NCBI GenBank assembly: GCA_951799405.1
Contig: OX637344.1
Coordinates: 7,254,001-7,318,000, forward strand
Reading direction: 5' to 3'
Length of the DNA stretch: 64,000 nucleotides
Origin: Agapetus fuscipes
Lineage: Eukaryota; Arthropoda; Insecta; Trichoptera; Glossosomatidae
Shown: positions 30,865 through 41,656 of the stretch, piece after piece
How the letters are laid out: every line of letters starts with the position of its first letter
Numbering within the stretch: position 1 is the first letter of the stretch
Position numbers and translations under genes: made by a program
The notes under the pieces: model-generated
What the model was told of the DNA's origin: nothing
Database searches by the model: none
What the model saw: the letters and a program-made list of their open reading frames with translations, nothing else

Positions 30865-31110
30865 CTCATTTCTTTATGGTTTTTGTCTTGTCAATTTTGT
30901 AGCAGTGTCCTCTTAAAAATGACGTTAGCAAGTCGAAAGTACTCGAGGTGAAATCAATACTCAACTTGTGCCAGCTATAACGCCATCTCTTCAGGAGTCT
31001 TCTTTCGGTAGAATATCCATATGGGATCCTATCATTTCCCATCTTATTTACATTATGTTCGTTCCAGTATCGTCTTCGCTGCCTTCCCCATCTTGCAATG
31101 TCTTTCATAA
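30865..31110 (-). pseudogene. Possible LINE C-terminal relic
   Basis: An 80-codon minus frame with RRRYWNEHNVNKMGNDRIPY. The H-(x)3-M-(x)2-(D/N)-R-(I/L)-P pattern resembles LINE ORF2 C-terminal regions. Weak evidence. Confidence 0.35.
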
Positions 31111-31149
31111 TGCACTTTTTGCTTATTTCAAGGCTTACAAGAACAATAA

Positions 31150-31394
31150 CATTAACTACACATATAGTGCAACTTCTTGTCGCGTTTTCACCGACGGAGT
31201 CTCATGTGGTGAATAGAACCTATTTCTTTTTACATGTAATGGACCGGCTCATTTTTTGTGAAGGCTGAATAAACCTTGCCAGTATTTTATGTTGGACTAG
31301 AAACGGGAGATCTTTTCTGACATCCTTCGTGGGATTCGACCCCGAGCTCTTGACATGGAATGTTAGCACTCTACCAACTGAAATATTGACCGGA
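31150..31394 (-). repeat. SINE-C copy
   Basis: Reverse, with the tail ACTACACATATAGTGCAACTT on the left and a head with a decayed B-box complement GGGATTCGACCCCG on the right. Confidence 0.75.
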
Positions 31395-31411
31395 CTTCAT
31401 TCACGGCAACT

Positions 31412-31555
31412 TTGTATAATCTATAATCTAAGTTGCAAAGAGATATTAACATTTAAAGCTCACAAACAAACACGTGTAATTCGCGCTTACAAATGCTGAA
31501 TGTGTACTTACAAAATAAAATCCAAACCTCAAATGAACATAAACCCTACAACTTT
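31412..31555 (-). repeat. RepA copy, head-truncated
   Basis: Reverse RepA tail and middle. It stops at CATAAACCCTACAAC. Confidence 0.75.
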
Positions 31556-32269
31556 TTTAACTTTAAACTTTAATTTAAATTTCGGAGTTACTTCCTTCTT
31601 CCTTGGAGCAGTCGTTTTGACCCGTGATTCACGAAAAAAACATCGTTTTGGCTCATATGTCCTGAGATGAGGACGTCCAGCTATCTTTCCGACTTTTAGG
31701 AGGACTTCCAACTGGGCGTTGATATATTGGCATCTCATTAGCACCTGAATGTTAGTGTCTTTCATGACTCATTCTAGAGACAATATCTACAGACTAAATT
31801 TAAGAGGTTTCAACAGGAAAAAATAATACGAGTTGTTTAATATTTTTTTATATGTTTTATTAATTTTGAAAATATAATATTAAATCATACAGCCTAAATT
31901 TATTTATTTTTTATTGTAACATCTACGTACAGATTATGAAGTAATTAAGTGTTAAAATTCAAATGAAATTCTTGAAATTTTGAAAGTATTTTTTCTACAA
32001 AAGAGCCAAATAAAGTGCATATTTTAAAGTTTTTCAGAAAACTTATGTATGTTTTTAAAAAATAAGGATTATAAATACTCTACTTACTATCTTATTTAAT
32101 TTATATAATTATTATTATTTACAAATATAACGTCAAAAAAGAAAATACAATTCAATACAAAAGAAAAGAAACAATTTTAATGCCTCAACAATCAATAAAA
32201 TAAGAATACCATTTTGTACATATTATGATGTATGAAAGACAATGGTTTTTTACATTAATAATGTAAATA
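31556..32269. other. AT-rich unassigned sequence
   Basis: No gene or known repeat recognised. Confidence 0.45.
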
Positions 32270-32274
32270 TCAAC

Positions 32275-32455
32275 ATGGTTTTTTCACGAGTTGATTTATT
32301 TCCGCCAGCGTTTCGATGTTATCACACCATTATCAGAGGACCACTCCGCTTGTAAATTGTCGGTTGTGTGAAGTGTAGGTTGTCCTTTTGATAATAGTGG
32401 GACAACATCGAAAGCGATCGAGAAAATAAATCAACTCGTGAAAAAAAGCTTTCTG
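32275..32455. mobile_element. Foldback with degenerate hammerheads
   Basis: Arms TTTTTTCACGAGTTGATTTA... (32280-32345) and ...TAAATCAACTCGTGAAAAAA (32384-32448) are imperfect inverted repeats. Hammerhead-like boxes (CUGAUAA, then AUCGAAACGCU) are present on the minus strand, with a weaker copy on plus. The CUGANGA box is mutated. Confidence 0.6.
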
Positions 32456-33529
32456 TTTTATTTCAACATTATTAACTGAAAATGAATCTTCACAATGTCA
32501 ATAAACAAACCCTTAAACTTTTATTTTTTACATTGTTTGTGGTTCGCCTTAGATCACCTTTTTATTCAGTAATATACAATATTACATTATTTTAAAAATA
32601 TTTTATTGATTGCAGAAAAAAACATTCATTCGTTAGTAAATGTAGCAAAAATCTGTTGTGAGTTGTATGTATCTAAAATACAAAGGAAAGGATTTTTTTT
32701 CTGTTTTTACATGTATCTTTTTTATTACCTATGAATGGGATGAATGGTGTATAATTTTTACGTATCTATTGGTCATGAATGAGTTTATTATTTGTTCTTA
32801 GAGTAACACAACGCTCTTCAAGTGTGGAATTTCCAGAATATTTTTACTAAATGAATAAGGAGGTGAGAGAAGACGTAGAAGAGCCAACTGCCGGTGACTC
32901 TGCAAGCAGATCCGCGAACTGGAACAATAAGAAGTTATATTGTTTCATTTATATTTAAAATCATAAGTACAAGCGTTTGAATTTGACCCTTATTATAACT
33001 TTTCTATAATAATAATAATTGGCCAATTTTACAGAGCGTAGCTTAGTGGCACTAGTCACCCAAGGGTGCTTTTATGTGTTCAAGCTTCTACTAAACAAAA
33101 ATGTGTCTTAAGGGGGTTATTGCCAAAATTTGTCAGCTGATTTAAAAAAATGTTTCTTAAACTATATGGTCTTAGTGAAAGACTGACATTAATGAAAAAA
33201 ATCACGCGTGTTTATTGATTTTCCATCCAAATTATAATGTTAAAATTCTGAAAGATTTAGGTTTTCTAACATTTTCTTTAAAAAACGCCCCTAGTTGTAT
33301 GTGTATTTCATTACGTCTTTCTTTTAGTAATGTTATAAGGTTTATGTAGGTATCAAAATTGTTAAGATCAGTTTTGAATTCAATTGAAAGTTGACATTAA
33401 GATCACGAAAAAAGCTAATCAAAGATTTTTATTCTTTGTTAATCTATTAATACTTTTTTACAGTGTAAATACACAAACCATTAAAAAGATATCGTTCATT
33501 GCTTTAAGCTTAGCTTTCTGTTCAAGTCG
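32456..33529. other. AT-rich unassigned sequence
   Basis: About 1.1 kb, no gene or known repeat recognised. Confidence 0.45.
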
Positions 33530-33840
33530 TTCAGCTTTCTGAAACCTTGCCACTTACCAAACTGCCTTCATCTCGGGTGTCTGGCACACAGGAGGAGGAA
33601 TAGTGGGCAAACTTTAAAAGGCCGCGGTGAGAAAGTGCACGGGGAAAGTCGATGAATAAAATTCCCGGTACATAAATTGCGCGGCCGTGGAGGCTCAGGG
33701 CCGTGAATAATTGAGAGGAGCTCTTCCCCGCGGGCCCGACAAAGGAGCAGATAAATAAATTACGCGGTATCGGACTGTGAAAAATGTATTGTTGATCTGA
33801 GGCCATGCAGGCGGAGGGGTGTGGTCTGTGAATACACAAC
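33530..33840. other. GC-rich single-copy-looking island
   Basis: GC-rich against AT-rich flanks, with no dispersed-repeat similarity inside the window. A 102-codon minus frame spans it, but I recognise no domain. It could be a conserved noncoding element or an undetected exon. Confidence 0.4.
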
Positions 33841-33949
33841 TCTGCAACTATCGATGGATTTAGAAATTTCTGAAAATGTAAAATTAAAATTGAAAAATGA
33901 CTGAAATTAAAATTGAAAAATGACTAGAATCTACAGAGGAGAAAAAGAG

Positions 33950-34075
33950 AAGGGAGTAATGAATGTCTAGGGGATGAAATAATTTTTCAAGGACAGAACA
34001 AGGTGGAGACACACACGCGGAGGTACTGGCCCCACCTAGTGTTATGACGGCTGGATACAAGCACAAGGACAAACT
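33950..34075 (-). repeat. RepI fragment, reverse
   Basis: The reverse strand gives CACTAGGTGGGGCCAGTACC and GTCCTTGAAAAATTATTTC, matching 26140. Confidence 0.4.
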
Positions 34076-35087
34076 AAGTGATTTATTTTATGTGCATCCT
34101 TGAACCTAATTTTCTTTGTAATTCTTGATTGAAGGTATTTTATAATGAAATGGAAATTTGATTTTTCCTCGGGTCGCAAACGTCACACGTCTATGTAAGT
34201 AACTAGGGTCGTTAGTAACCATGAAGAAATCACTGCCTTTGGAAGAAAAAAAAAAAAAAAAAATCACTCACATCATAGCTTTGCCGTAACAACGTGCCAT
34301 GATGACATAACAACATTTTTGACGTTTCGAAAAGAACAAAACTCACTAACGTAAATTAAATTAAAATAAATAAGCCTTACAATAAGCATTAGATGTGTAC
34401 GTGGGATAAAATTACTTTCATATTTTTGTTGTGTATTTTTTTTATCTATTCTAGACTTCAAAATTGTTTATTGTACTCCATTTAATTTTTTTTAGGCAAT
34501 CGTAGTTTTAAAATTTCATAATATTTTTTTAAATGTTTATCTAACATAAAGTTTAATTGGAAACAAAACGAGTTGAATTATAAACTGACTGTTAAAACTA
34601 TTTTTTTATTTCAATGGAGTTAAAAGTATAGAACCGAACTAAACCTTGCTGCCGTAGTTAAAATAAGCCGTAGCTAAATTATGAGTATATTATATCTGGA
34701 CGCACACTAATTAGCTTAATTTATAATATAGGCTTTGGTTTTTGAGCTTATGATATTAAACTATGAGCTTTATCAAAAACGCACAAATTTAAACAAGCTT
34801 AATTTAAATACATGCGGATTTTTGTCTTTGCTGGTTTTTGAATTTTTATAACTATGTTGTTATTCACATGTATAACTGTTTGTTTGTTTAATAATAAAAA
34901 ATAAAAATAAAAGATTTATATATTTATTTACATATGTCTAAAGTTATTGATGGTTTTAAGCAACGTTAATTTTTTTGCAAAACTTACGGGTGAAAAATTA
35001 GGTCAATATGCTTCAAATTATTAAAATCTGTGACAAGCTGCAAAATAATGATAGCTATATTTTTGTTACACAAATAATAATATTTTT
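34076..35087. other. AT-rich unassigned sequence
   Basis: About 1 kb. A20 tract at 34243-34262. No gene recognised. Confidence 0.45.
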
Positions 35088-35318
35088 TATGATGATGATA
35101 ATGATGTAGAATCCATCTTTCCGGGCTTGTAGACCATGTTCAATAATTGTAGGCTGCTTTATTCTTTTTTCTTTTTGGAAGGCTGCTACGTTTCGTCAGT
35201 GACATACGACTGACTTCTTCAGGGCTTGTACTTCGACTGTCGATCAGTCGAAGTCAATTATTAAACATGGTCTTCAAGCCCGGAAAGATGGATTCTACAT
35301 CATTATCATCATCATCTG
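35088..35318. mobile_element. Foldback around a hammerhead
   Basis: Arms 35091-35150 and 35254-35316 (ATCCATCTTTCCGGGCTTG and its complement) bracket about 100 bp that hold a minus-strand hammerhead and a small GACTGATCGACAGTCG-like hairpin. The outer arms contain (GAT)n. Confidence 0.65.
35181..35226 (-). ncRNA. Hammerhead ribozyme motif
   Basis: Minus strand: CUGAAGA (35222-35216), six-pair stem II GUCAGU/ACUGAC, GAAA (35194-35191), ACGU as a minimal stem III, and a GUA cleavage triplet. Stem I pairing is weaker than in the other copies. Confidence 0.6.
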
Positions 35319-35485
35319 AAGCCGGCCATGAAAGCCTAAAAACACTTATAATATTTTTTATGTCAACGAATATAAAGATTAAGAGTTTTTAGTGAAATAA
35401 GTTAATCAAAATTATTAAACTAATATTGAAATTGATGCAAATTATTTATTATAATTTTTTTTTTATGAAAAATATGAAATATCTT

Positions 35486-35613
35486 TTTTGTTGATTGTAG
35501 AGGCATTAACTTTGTAATCGTTCATCATTAATGATAAAAGAAAAACACTTTGTTTTCGATTACGTGAGTATTTATTTTTATACCAAAACAAAGCTGTTTT
35601 TCTTTTATCATTA
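35486..35613. mobile_element. Deleted foldback lacking the ribozyme
   Basis: The same extension (GATTGTAGAGGCATTAAC) and terminal arms (ATGATAAAAGAAAAAC and complement) as 30345-30690, but only 128 bp and without the hammerhead section. A 12-bp duplication ATGAAATATCTT flanks it (35474-35485 and 35614-35625). Confidence 0.75.
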
Positions 35614-35626
35614 ATGAAATATCTTA

Positions 35627-35690
35627 TTCGTGAATCGGAGGGCCCTTGAGGTGTGACACACATAAAAACGGCGCTCTTTTATCATGAAAA
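35627..35690 (+). repeat. SINE-B 3' fragment
   Basis: GAGGGCCCTTGAGGTGTGAC and AAAACGGCGCTC match the SINE-B 3' half. Confidence 0.6.
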
Positions 35691-37149
35691 TGAAAATAAA
35701 TAAAATATCCCCACATACGAGTATGTAAGAGTATGTTACAAGCAAGTTAATATACGAGTATATAAAGAAGGTAGTGAATTCGAAATTTTTTTTAGAAAAA
35801 ACGAAATGTAAACGAATATATTGATCTGAAATAATAGTACAATTTATATTTGCTCGTTTCATAGTACCGAAAACTTGGTATTTAAGTTGGAAAATTGAAA
35901 CAGTGAACCCGACGTACAATAAATAATTCACTATATGTATTGAAACTTTCTATGTACCGACTGTTTTTTTTTACAAATTACTCTTGGTTTCCGCAAAAAC
36001 TATTTTCTTAGTTTCTTTATATAGAATCCCTTGGCGTTTTTTTTCCTTTCATTACTCGAAACGTGAACATTTGTTTTACCAAGGTCCAGTGAGTTGAGCC
36101 TTTGAAATTTCCAAATTAAAGAAAATTTCCTATGTAAAAGGTTTTCCTAATTCATGAATGTTTCGATTTAGAGAAGTTTCCAAACTTAATAGCAAGAAAT
36201 TTTAAGTGTAATTTCAAACGAATTTGGCAAATTGACAAAAACGAATTTTGATACCACACGGCTAGGTTGCTGAGGAAAATGCAAACATAAATTTAGTTTT
36301 TGGTTGCTTTGGACCTTAGACACATATAATGCTTGCCCACCGAGAAAACAAATCCATTTTCAGATTTGTACTAAGACCACTATGAAATTCTTAAAATCCA
36401 TAAAAAATTCCAGTCCTGAGGCATTCTCGAATTCAAGAAAATTTAGAATTCAGGGAAATTTCCAGATTTAGGCTCTCAGGAATAAAGTTTTTCCACAATG
36501 TTGCGGTCATTTGATCGATTTACCTACGCTCTCCGGGTGGAATTTGCCAATTTAAAGATATATTGTATTTACAGTGGAAACTATCGCCTTCAGACATATT
36601 GGACTCGGGCAGGTGGAGGGAACTGTGAGTCACATCGGAAACGTATTGTGTAAAAATACAGGCGGGCTTGTGCCGCCGAGTGGGTGGCCTATTTCTAAAA
36701 CACTACCTTTCAACTTTAAAGTTAAAGGTTTGATTGATTTTTATTTAATTTCTTTCCTTTATCTATTTATTAAAAATAACAGACACGAAAACACGAAAAA
36801 CAATTTTTCAAATAAAGTTGTTCTGAAACATCGTAAAGTTTGTGTATTTCCACAGTGAAAATTCATTTTTATGGGAAGGTTTAATTTACTTTAGGAATTT
36901 CCAAAATCAACAAATAGACTCAGCATGTCAATTGACTTAGGCAAAGTTGTTGCTTCACACATTTCAATAAATATTTAAAAATGAATTTTCACTCTGTAAG
37001 TTTACAAACTTTAGAAAAGTAAAAAAAGACAGTTTAAAAAATGAAGTATACATTTTGAAAAACTTTACCTTTTTATATTTGTTGACTGATAGACTTTCTA
37101 TTCTATTTATCTTATCGATGCATTACTATTCTTTGTGAATATTAAGTTT
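35691..37149. other. AT-rich with RepG copy
   Basis: No gene seen. 36230-36370 is RepG (CGGCTAGGTTGCTGAGGAAAA, GGTTGCTTTGGACC, GCCCACCGAGAAAA). Confidence 0.45.
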
Positions 37150-37460
37150 ATGGATACTTTGAGGTGGGATGAATGTGAGAAAAATATAAAAAACCGTATA
37201 GAGTACGCGGGCCTGGAAGCCAGTGAGTTATGTGAAAGATTTCGGACGATCTGAGGAAAAACACAAGTGCGCCCTCCCCCGTCTGATTTATCAAGGGAGA
37301 AACAACTCGATGGAGTTTCCAGAGAAATAGTTGTTCATAAATAATGCCCGGCAAGAATTGTTTGCTAAATCAAATATTGTCTCGCAAGGGGCCCGGCCAG
37401 TGCGAGAGGCGGCGACCCAATAGGAAAGAAGGAAAATGCTTTTCTATTGGGAAGAGAGGA
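37150..37460. other. GC-richer single-copy-looking island
   Basis: No similarity to the window's repeats. It contains two inverted CCAAT-type sites (GACCCAATAGGAAAG and CTTTTCTATTGGGAAG). A 68-codon minus frame lies on the left half. Candidate regulatory or conserved noncoding sequence. Confidence 0.35.
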
Positions 37461-37804
37461 CCGCTTTATTGAGAGGGTTTTTTGAATTTCAAAGTTTTGT
37501 TTTTTTTTGTGGGAAAAAATAATTGTAAGTTAAGTGTTCAGTGTAAGTAAGAGGGTTGTAGAATTTCTTGGTACGCTATTTTATTTATTTATTTAAGTTT
37601 AAAAATGCCCTGTTTCAAAATTATCGCAGTTTGGTGTGAGTGATTTTTTAACGCAGGCTTTGAGTAACCAAAATAGTTGAGACATACACACTACAATATT
37701 AATGGCAATAAAAATTAATGAAGCTCGCACAAATGACGCGGTAAACAGATTGTGACGTTACTCAGCCTAGAACTTAAAGTCTGCCGTGTATAAAAAAATA
37801 TACA

Positions 37805-38265
37805 ACAGATATTATGATGGTTTATTTGATGAGTGTTGTTTTTGCGTGTTACACACCTCAAGAGCCCTCTGCTGCTTGTTCGTTGCTCCAGAAAGCGCCA
37901 ACTCTCATGCAAGACCCAGTATCTGTTAGGTTCGATGGATCTATGATGACCGGTCTATGGATAAGGCAGATTATTTTTTCAACCCAGTTAAGATAATATA
38001 AGATAAATGAAACAGTGTGGAGCTCAGCAAACAATGGAGCACCTGCGGTGTTGTCCTTCCTGTCCGACAAGCTGCTCCATGGATGATCTCTTTGCGGGAA
38101 ACCAAAGAGCTGTAGACATTGCTCGTTACTGGGCCAATACGGTGTGAAGCTGACACGAAGAAGAAGAAGAATGAAACATTCATGGTACTCCGCCGGGAAT
38201 GGAGCCCATTACCTTCCAATCACGAGTCCGAAGTGTTAACTACTAGACTACAAACCGGTTAAATA
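37805..38265 (-). repeat. SINE-B split by a LINE tail
   Basis: Reverse SINE-B: TTTATTTGATGAGTGTTG at the left, ACGAGTCCGAAGTG... CTAGACTACAAACCGGTT at the right. The element is interrupted at 38015-38169. Confidence 0.85.
38015..38169 (+). mobile_element. LINE 3' end insertion with TSD
   Basis: A 5'-truncated LINE tail encoding CGAQQTMEHLRCCPSC, then DLFAGNQRAVDIARYW and a stop, followed by a (GAA)n tail. The 9-bp duplication AATGAAACA flanks it (38006-38014 and 38170-38178). Over about 145 nt it differs from 8608-8774 at one position, ignoring the tail. Confidence 0.9.
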
Positions 38266-38639
38266 CCTTTATGTAAGATCTGAAAATTTCATAAAGAAAG
38301 TAAACTTATGATTTACGTACCGTCGCGTCGTATTGTAAATGTACAAAAACTTATCGATAGAGAGAATAACTAACTCCACAAAAAAACTTCATAAATCTTG
38401 TAAGCTGCAAAAAACGTCACAATATATTTTTCTTTCCATACATAATATTGTGTCGATACAGTCGTCGGTTTTCTTTTCCATCAGAAATTCTTATTTGTGA
38501 CATTCATCCCCACTCCGTGATATATCGCTTCCTATTTTTCCTGAGCGCTTCTCGAAATAAGGACATCACGCCATAATAGGGCGCATCACTGTGAATGTGT
38601 TTCTCATCGCCCTGCGATACGCTCTTCCATGCAAGCTAC
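38266..38639. other. Unassigned sequence
   Basis: No gene or known repeat recognised. Confidence 0.4.
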
Positions 38640-39990
38640 ACTGGGATGACAATCCTTTACTATGGCAGTTCTCAAGGGTGGAAGTCTTTTAAAAATGGTA
38701 AGGCAGCTCTGCAATAGCATTGCTCTAAGATGGTAGACCTTTTCAATAACAGTCATCTACGATAGTAGTCCTTTTCAATAGCAGCCCTCTACGATAGTAA
38801 TCATTTTCAATAGTAGTCCTAAACAATGGCAGTCCTCTACTATAGTAGTCCTTTTCAGTAGCAGCCCTTTACGATAGTAATAATTTTCAATAGTTGTCCT
38901 ATTCAATGACAGTTCTCTACGATAGCAGTCTTTTTCATTAGCAGCCCTCTACGATAGAAATTATTTTCAATAGCAGTTCTTTACGATAAAAGTCATTTTC
39001 AAAAGCAGCCTTCTATGATGGTAGTCCTTTTAAATAGCAGCCCTCTACAATAGTAGCCCATTTCAGTAGCAGCCCTCTCCAATAGTATTTTTCTACGATT
39101 GTATACCCCTGTGATGGCAGTTTTCTGGTAATAATCTCTTCGAGCTTTCAGTCCCTAAGATACTGCGGTCTACAATTGCAACCCTCAACGATGAAATCAC
39201 TAAAATACACCCAGCTACAATGAAAATGATCTACAAAGCATTATTATATGATGTTAGCCATCTATCAAGGCGTTTTTTTTACGATACAGACATCTATAAA
39301 AAAACTGTCTTTAATAAAATGTACCTTTCTCTTTCTCTTCCACTACGATAAAAGCTCTAAATGATGTCAGACTTTTACAAAATTAGACCTCTATAGTGGC
39401 AATATTTTATTATGGTAGTAATCAACCATTACAGTCCTCTACGATTAAAGCCCTATACGAAATAATGTCAATACAATATAAGTCTTGTACGATATCTTTC
39501 TTAAGAGTTTTTCTACCATCCAGCTCATTTAAATTTAAACTTAATGAAAGTCCTGAAAAAAACCGACATCTACAAAACAGTACTGTTTGATACTATTTTC
39601 TAAGAAACAGTCCTTTAAAAAGCAGTCGTATTTGTTGCTGTTTTTATCACGGACAATTATGTTTAAAAAACGTATCTACAATTTAAATCAAATATGACAG
39701 TCATCTACAATGGCATAAAAGTAGTTCTCCACATTATCTTTTATTTTAGGTTTCATGAGGATGATTTATTTGGTGAGCGCTGTTTTGTGTGAATCACATC
39801 TTAAAAGCCCAATGTATAATATATAGAAACTATCCTCTACAATAGCAATGCTCATGGTTGACAGTCTTGCACAATGACAGTATTCCACGATTCAACTCTT
39901 CATGATAACATACCTATGATGTAGCTCTTCAAAATAAGAGTCAATAATATAATACAACCGTCTACGATAGCAGTTCTCTACAATTTACAT
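38640..39990. repeat. Degenerate 16/32-bp minisatellite
   Basis: A 32-bp double unit, CTCTACGATAGTAGTCC plus TTTTCAATAGCAGCC, repeats most clearly at 38730-39110. Decayed units (CTACGAT, AGTCCTC, CAATAGCAG) continue to about 39990. A SINE-B 3' fragment (GAGGATGATTTATTTGGTGA) sits inside at 39750-39812. Confidence 0.85.
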
Positions 39991-40576
39991 CTACGCCGTA
40001 GCACTGAGGTGCACGCTACTCCGCGCAAGTGACAATCTTAATGCACTTATAGGCTACGATCGTGAAAGCGCAACACTGGGCGATGTAACTGAGTATGAAG
40101 TGTAAGTGTCAATGTGAGAGAGGCGCACTGAATATACTCGTGCTTACATGAGATCATAAAGGAATGTAAGATATATTAACTCAGTTACGAAGTGTGCTTT
40201 ACAAACAGTATATATGTAATGGAAATCTCAGAAATACTTCAAAAAGCAATTCAATTTTATCTCAGTTGCATTGATTTCAATCTATTTTTAATTGTGTTTT
40301 TATATTCAGCTACTTACTTCTGATTTCTGCTTACTATTTATACATTCATAAACTGTATTTTCTCTTGTTTTTTTTATCTCATCTCTCTATTTTTTTAAAG
40401 TATTAATACCTACTTATGTAATCATTATTTTGTTTTATGTTACTTTTTTATCCCGGATAGTTTTCAATTGTAGTTCTGATATATTTGTTGTTTCATTTTA
40501 TACTTTTTACTTACTCTTGTATTTATAACACTATTTTTAGTATGTATTGTAAAAGGCACTAAGTGTCGTGAATTTA
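39991..40576. other. Unassigned sequence
   Basis: 40000-40130 is GC-richer without recognised features. The rest is AT-rich. GGCACTAAGTGTCGTGAATT just before the (AAAT) repeat looks like a retroposon 3' end. Confidence 0.4.
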
Positions 40577-40602
40577 TAAATAAATAAATAAATAAATAAA
40601 TT
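40577..40602. repeat. (AAAT)n microsatellite
   Basis: Six uninterrupted AAAT/TAAA units, probably the tail of a retroposon ending here on the plus strand. Confidence 0.8.
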
Positions 40603-41179
40603 TCTTCTTTATAAGGGATTTCTAAGGGATCACTGAGAATTTGCTTTTGGAGTCTTTTAGCAATAAAATGAATTGAAATAACACAAAAGTGCATACAGTA
40701 GTTACAAAACCTATAAGACAAGTGATCCAATTGATTACCAAAATCAGAGTAATCCTTGATGTAACCAAAGGAAATTCTGGGGGCTGTGGAAGATGGTGAA
40801 ACCTGGAGAGTAAGGTTCAATAAGGAGTTGCAAATTATCTATAAGGCTCCTAGGCTGTGTATGTGCTGGATTAAAAAAGCTTAGGTAGGCTGAAAATGTG
40901 CAGAGAGTTGTATTTTCACGAGTACTTAAAAGGATTTTTGAGAGCTTAATTCCCAAAAAATATTATTCAGAAATACTTCTGATAAGTGATGTGAAAGCTG
41001 ACAAAGTGTTGTTTTAAATGACTTTGACCAGTGAGTGTCCTGAAGAAATGCCTTTCCTCAAAGAGCCTTGGCTAAATTAATTTTTAAGTGACGGTCGTTT
41101 GACATATTAACAAATAATAATAATAAAACTTAGAGGTTAATTACACTTTTCAAACATTAGACCAATCTTATGGAGAACT
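40603..41179. other. Unassigned sequence
   Basis: No gene or known repeat recognised. It would be beat intron or 3' flank. Confidence 0.4.
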
Positions 41180-41255
41180 GACATTACTCCCGGCGCGGCG
41201 TTTCGTTGATGACGTAGCCAGCGTCTTCAGGAGCTTTGTTTCTTTAGTATACAGA
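41180..41255 (-). ncRNA. Decayed hammerhead-like remnant
   Basis: The minus strand has CUCCUGAAGACGCUGG and AACGAAACGCCG, so the CUGAAGA and GAAA boxes are kept, but stem II pairs poorly. It ends just beside the exon-derived duplication at 41265. Confidence 0.45.
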
Positions 41256-41264
41256 TGTGAGTGG

Positions 41265-41484
41265 ATCGCGCACCTGTTGGCCATCTCTCAGGGAAGTGCT
41301 CTCCCTCCTGGAGTAACTGAGAGTACCAGAGGAATGTCACTCACCGAAGAGACTGGCTTCCCTGGTGTCCAGCAGATGGGAATCTGGAGCGCGCACTGTG
41401 GCCACGCACCTGATGGCCATCTCTCCCTAAGGGAAGTGCTCTCCCTCCTGGAGTAGCTGAGAGTACCAGAGGAATGTCACTCAC
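41265..41484 (-). pseudogene. Two decaying copies of beat exon D end
   Basis: A 140-bp unit holding the last ~104 nt of the coding exon, its donor and 36 nt of intron is repeated downstream in the intron. The second copy is 41345-41484, with an intact GTGAGT donor. Its frame is stopped because the CCC CAG of the exon (Pro-Gln) reads CCT TAG. A third, partial copy with a 2-3 nt deletion lies at 41265-41344, also ending in a GTGAGT donor-like stretch. These copies are not coding. Confidence 0.85.
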
Positions 41485-41656
41485 CGAAGAGCCTGGCTTC
41501 CCTGGTGTCCAGCAGATGGGGATCTGGAGCGCGCACTGTGGCCACGCACCTGATGGCCATCTCTCCCTGGGGGAAGTGCTCTCCCTCCAGCTGCAGCAGC
41601 AGGCCGGCCACGGCGCCGCGGTCAGGCCCGCCCTCTGTCTCGAACCAAGCGCGGAC
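41485..41656 (-). CDS. beat: Beaten path family protein, exon D (Ig2 end)
   Basis: Fourth recognised exon, 57 codons plus one base. It is entered after a TTGTCCAG acceptor and left at a GTGAGT donor (phase 0 in, phase 1 out). It begins VRAWFETEGG and carries LEGEHFPQGEMAIRCVATV. The Cys at about residue 37 is the second cysteine of the second Ig-like domain, pairing with that of exon C. The pattern (L-x-(F/L)-x-(V/G)-x-x-x-H-F-x-x-G-x-(M/L)-x-(L/I)-(R/K)-C) is typical of Beat proteins, secreted or membrane-anchored ligands of Side-family receptors in insect axon guidance. The next exon should complete a Gly codon and carry the C-terminal tail; none was found in the window. GC content is far above the flanks. 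Confidence 0.85.
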
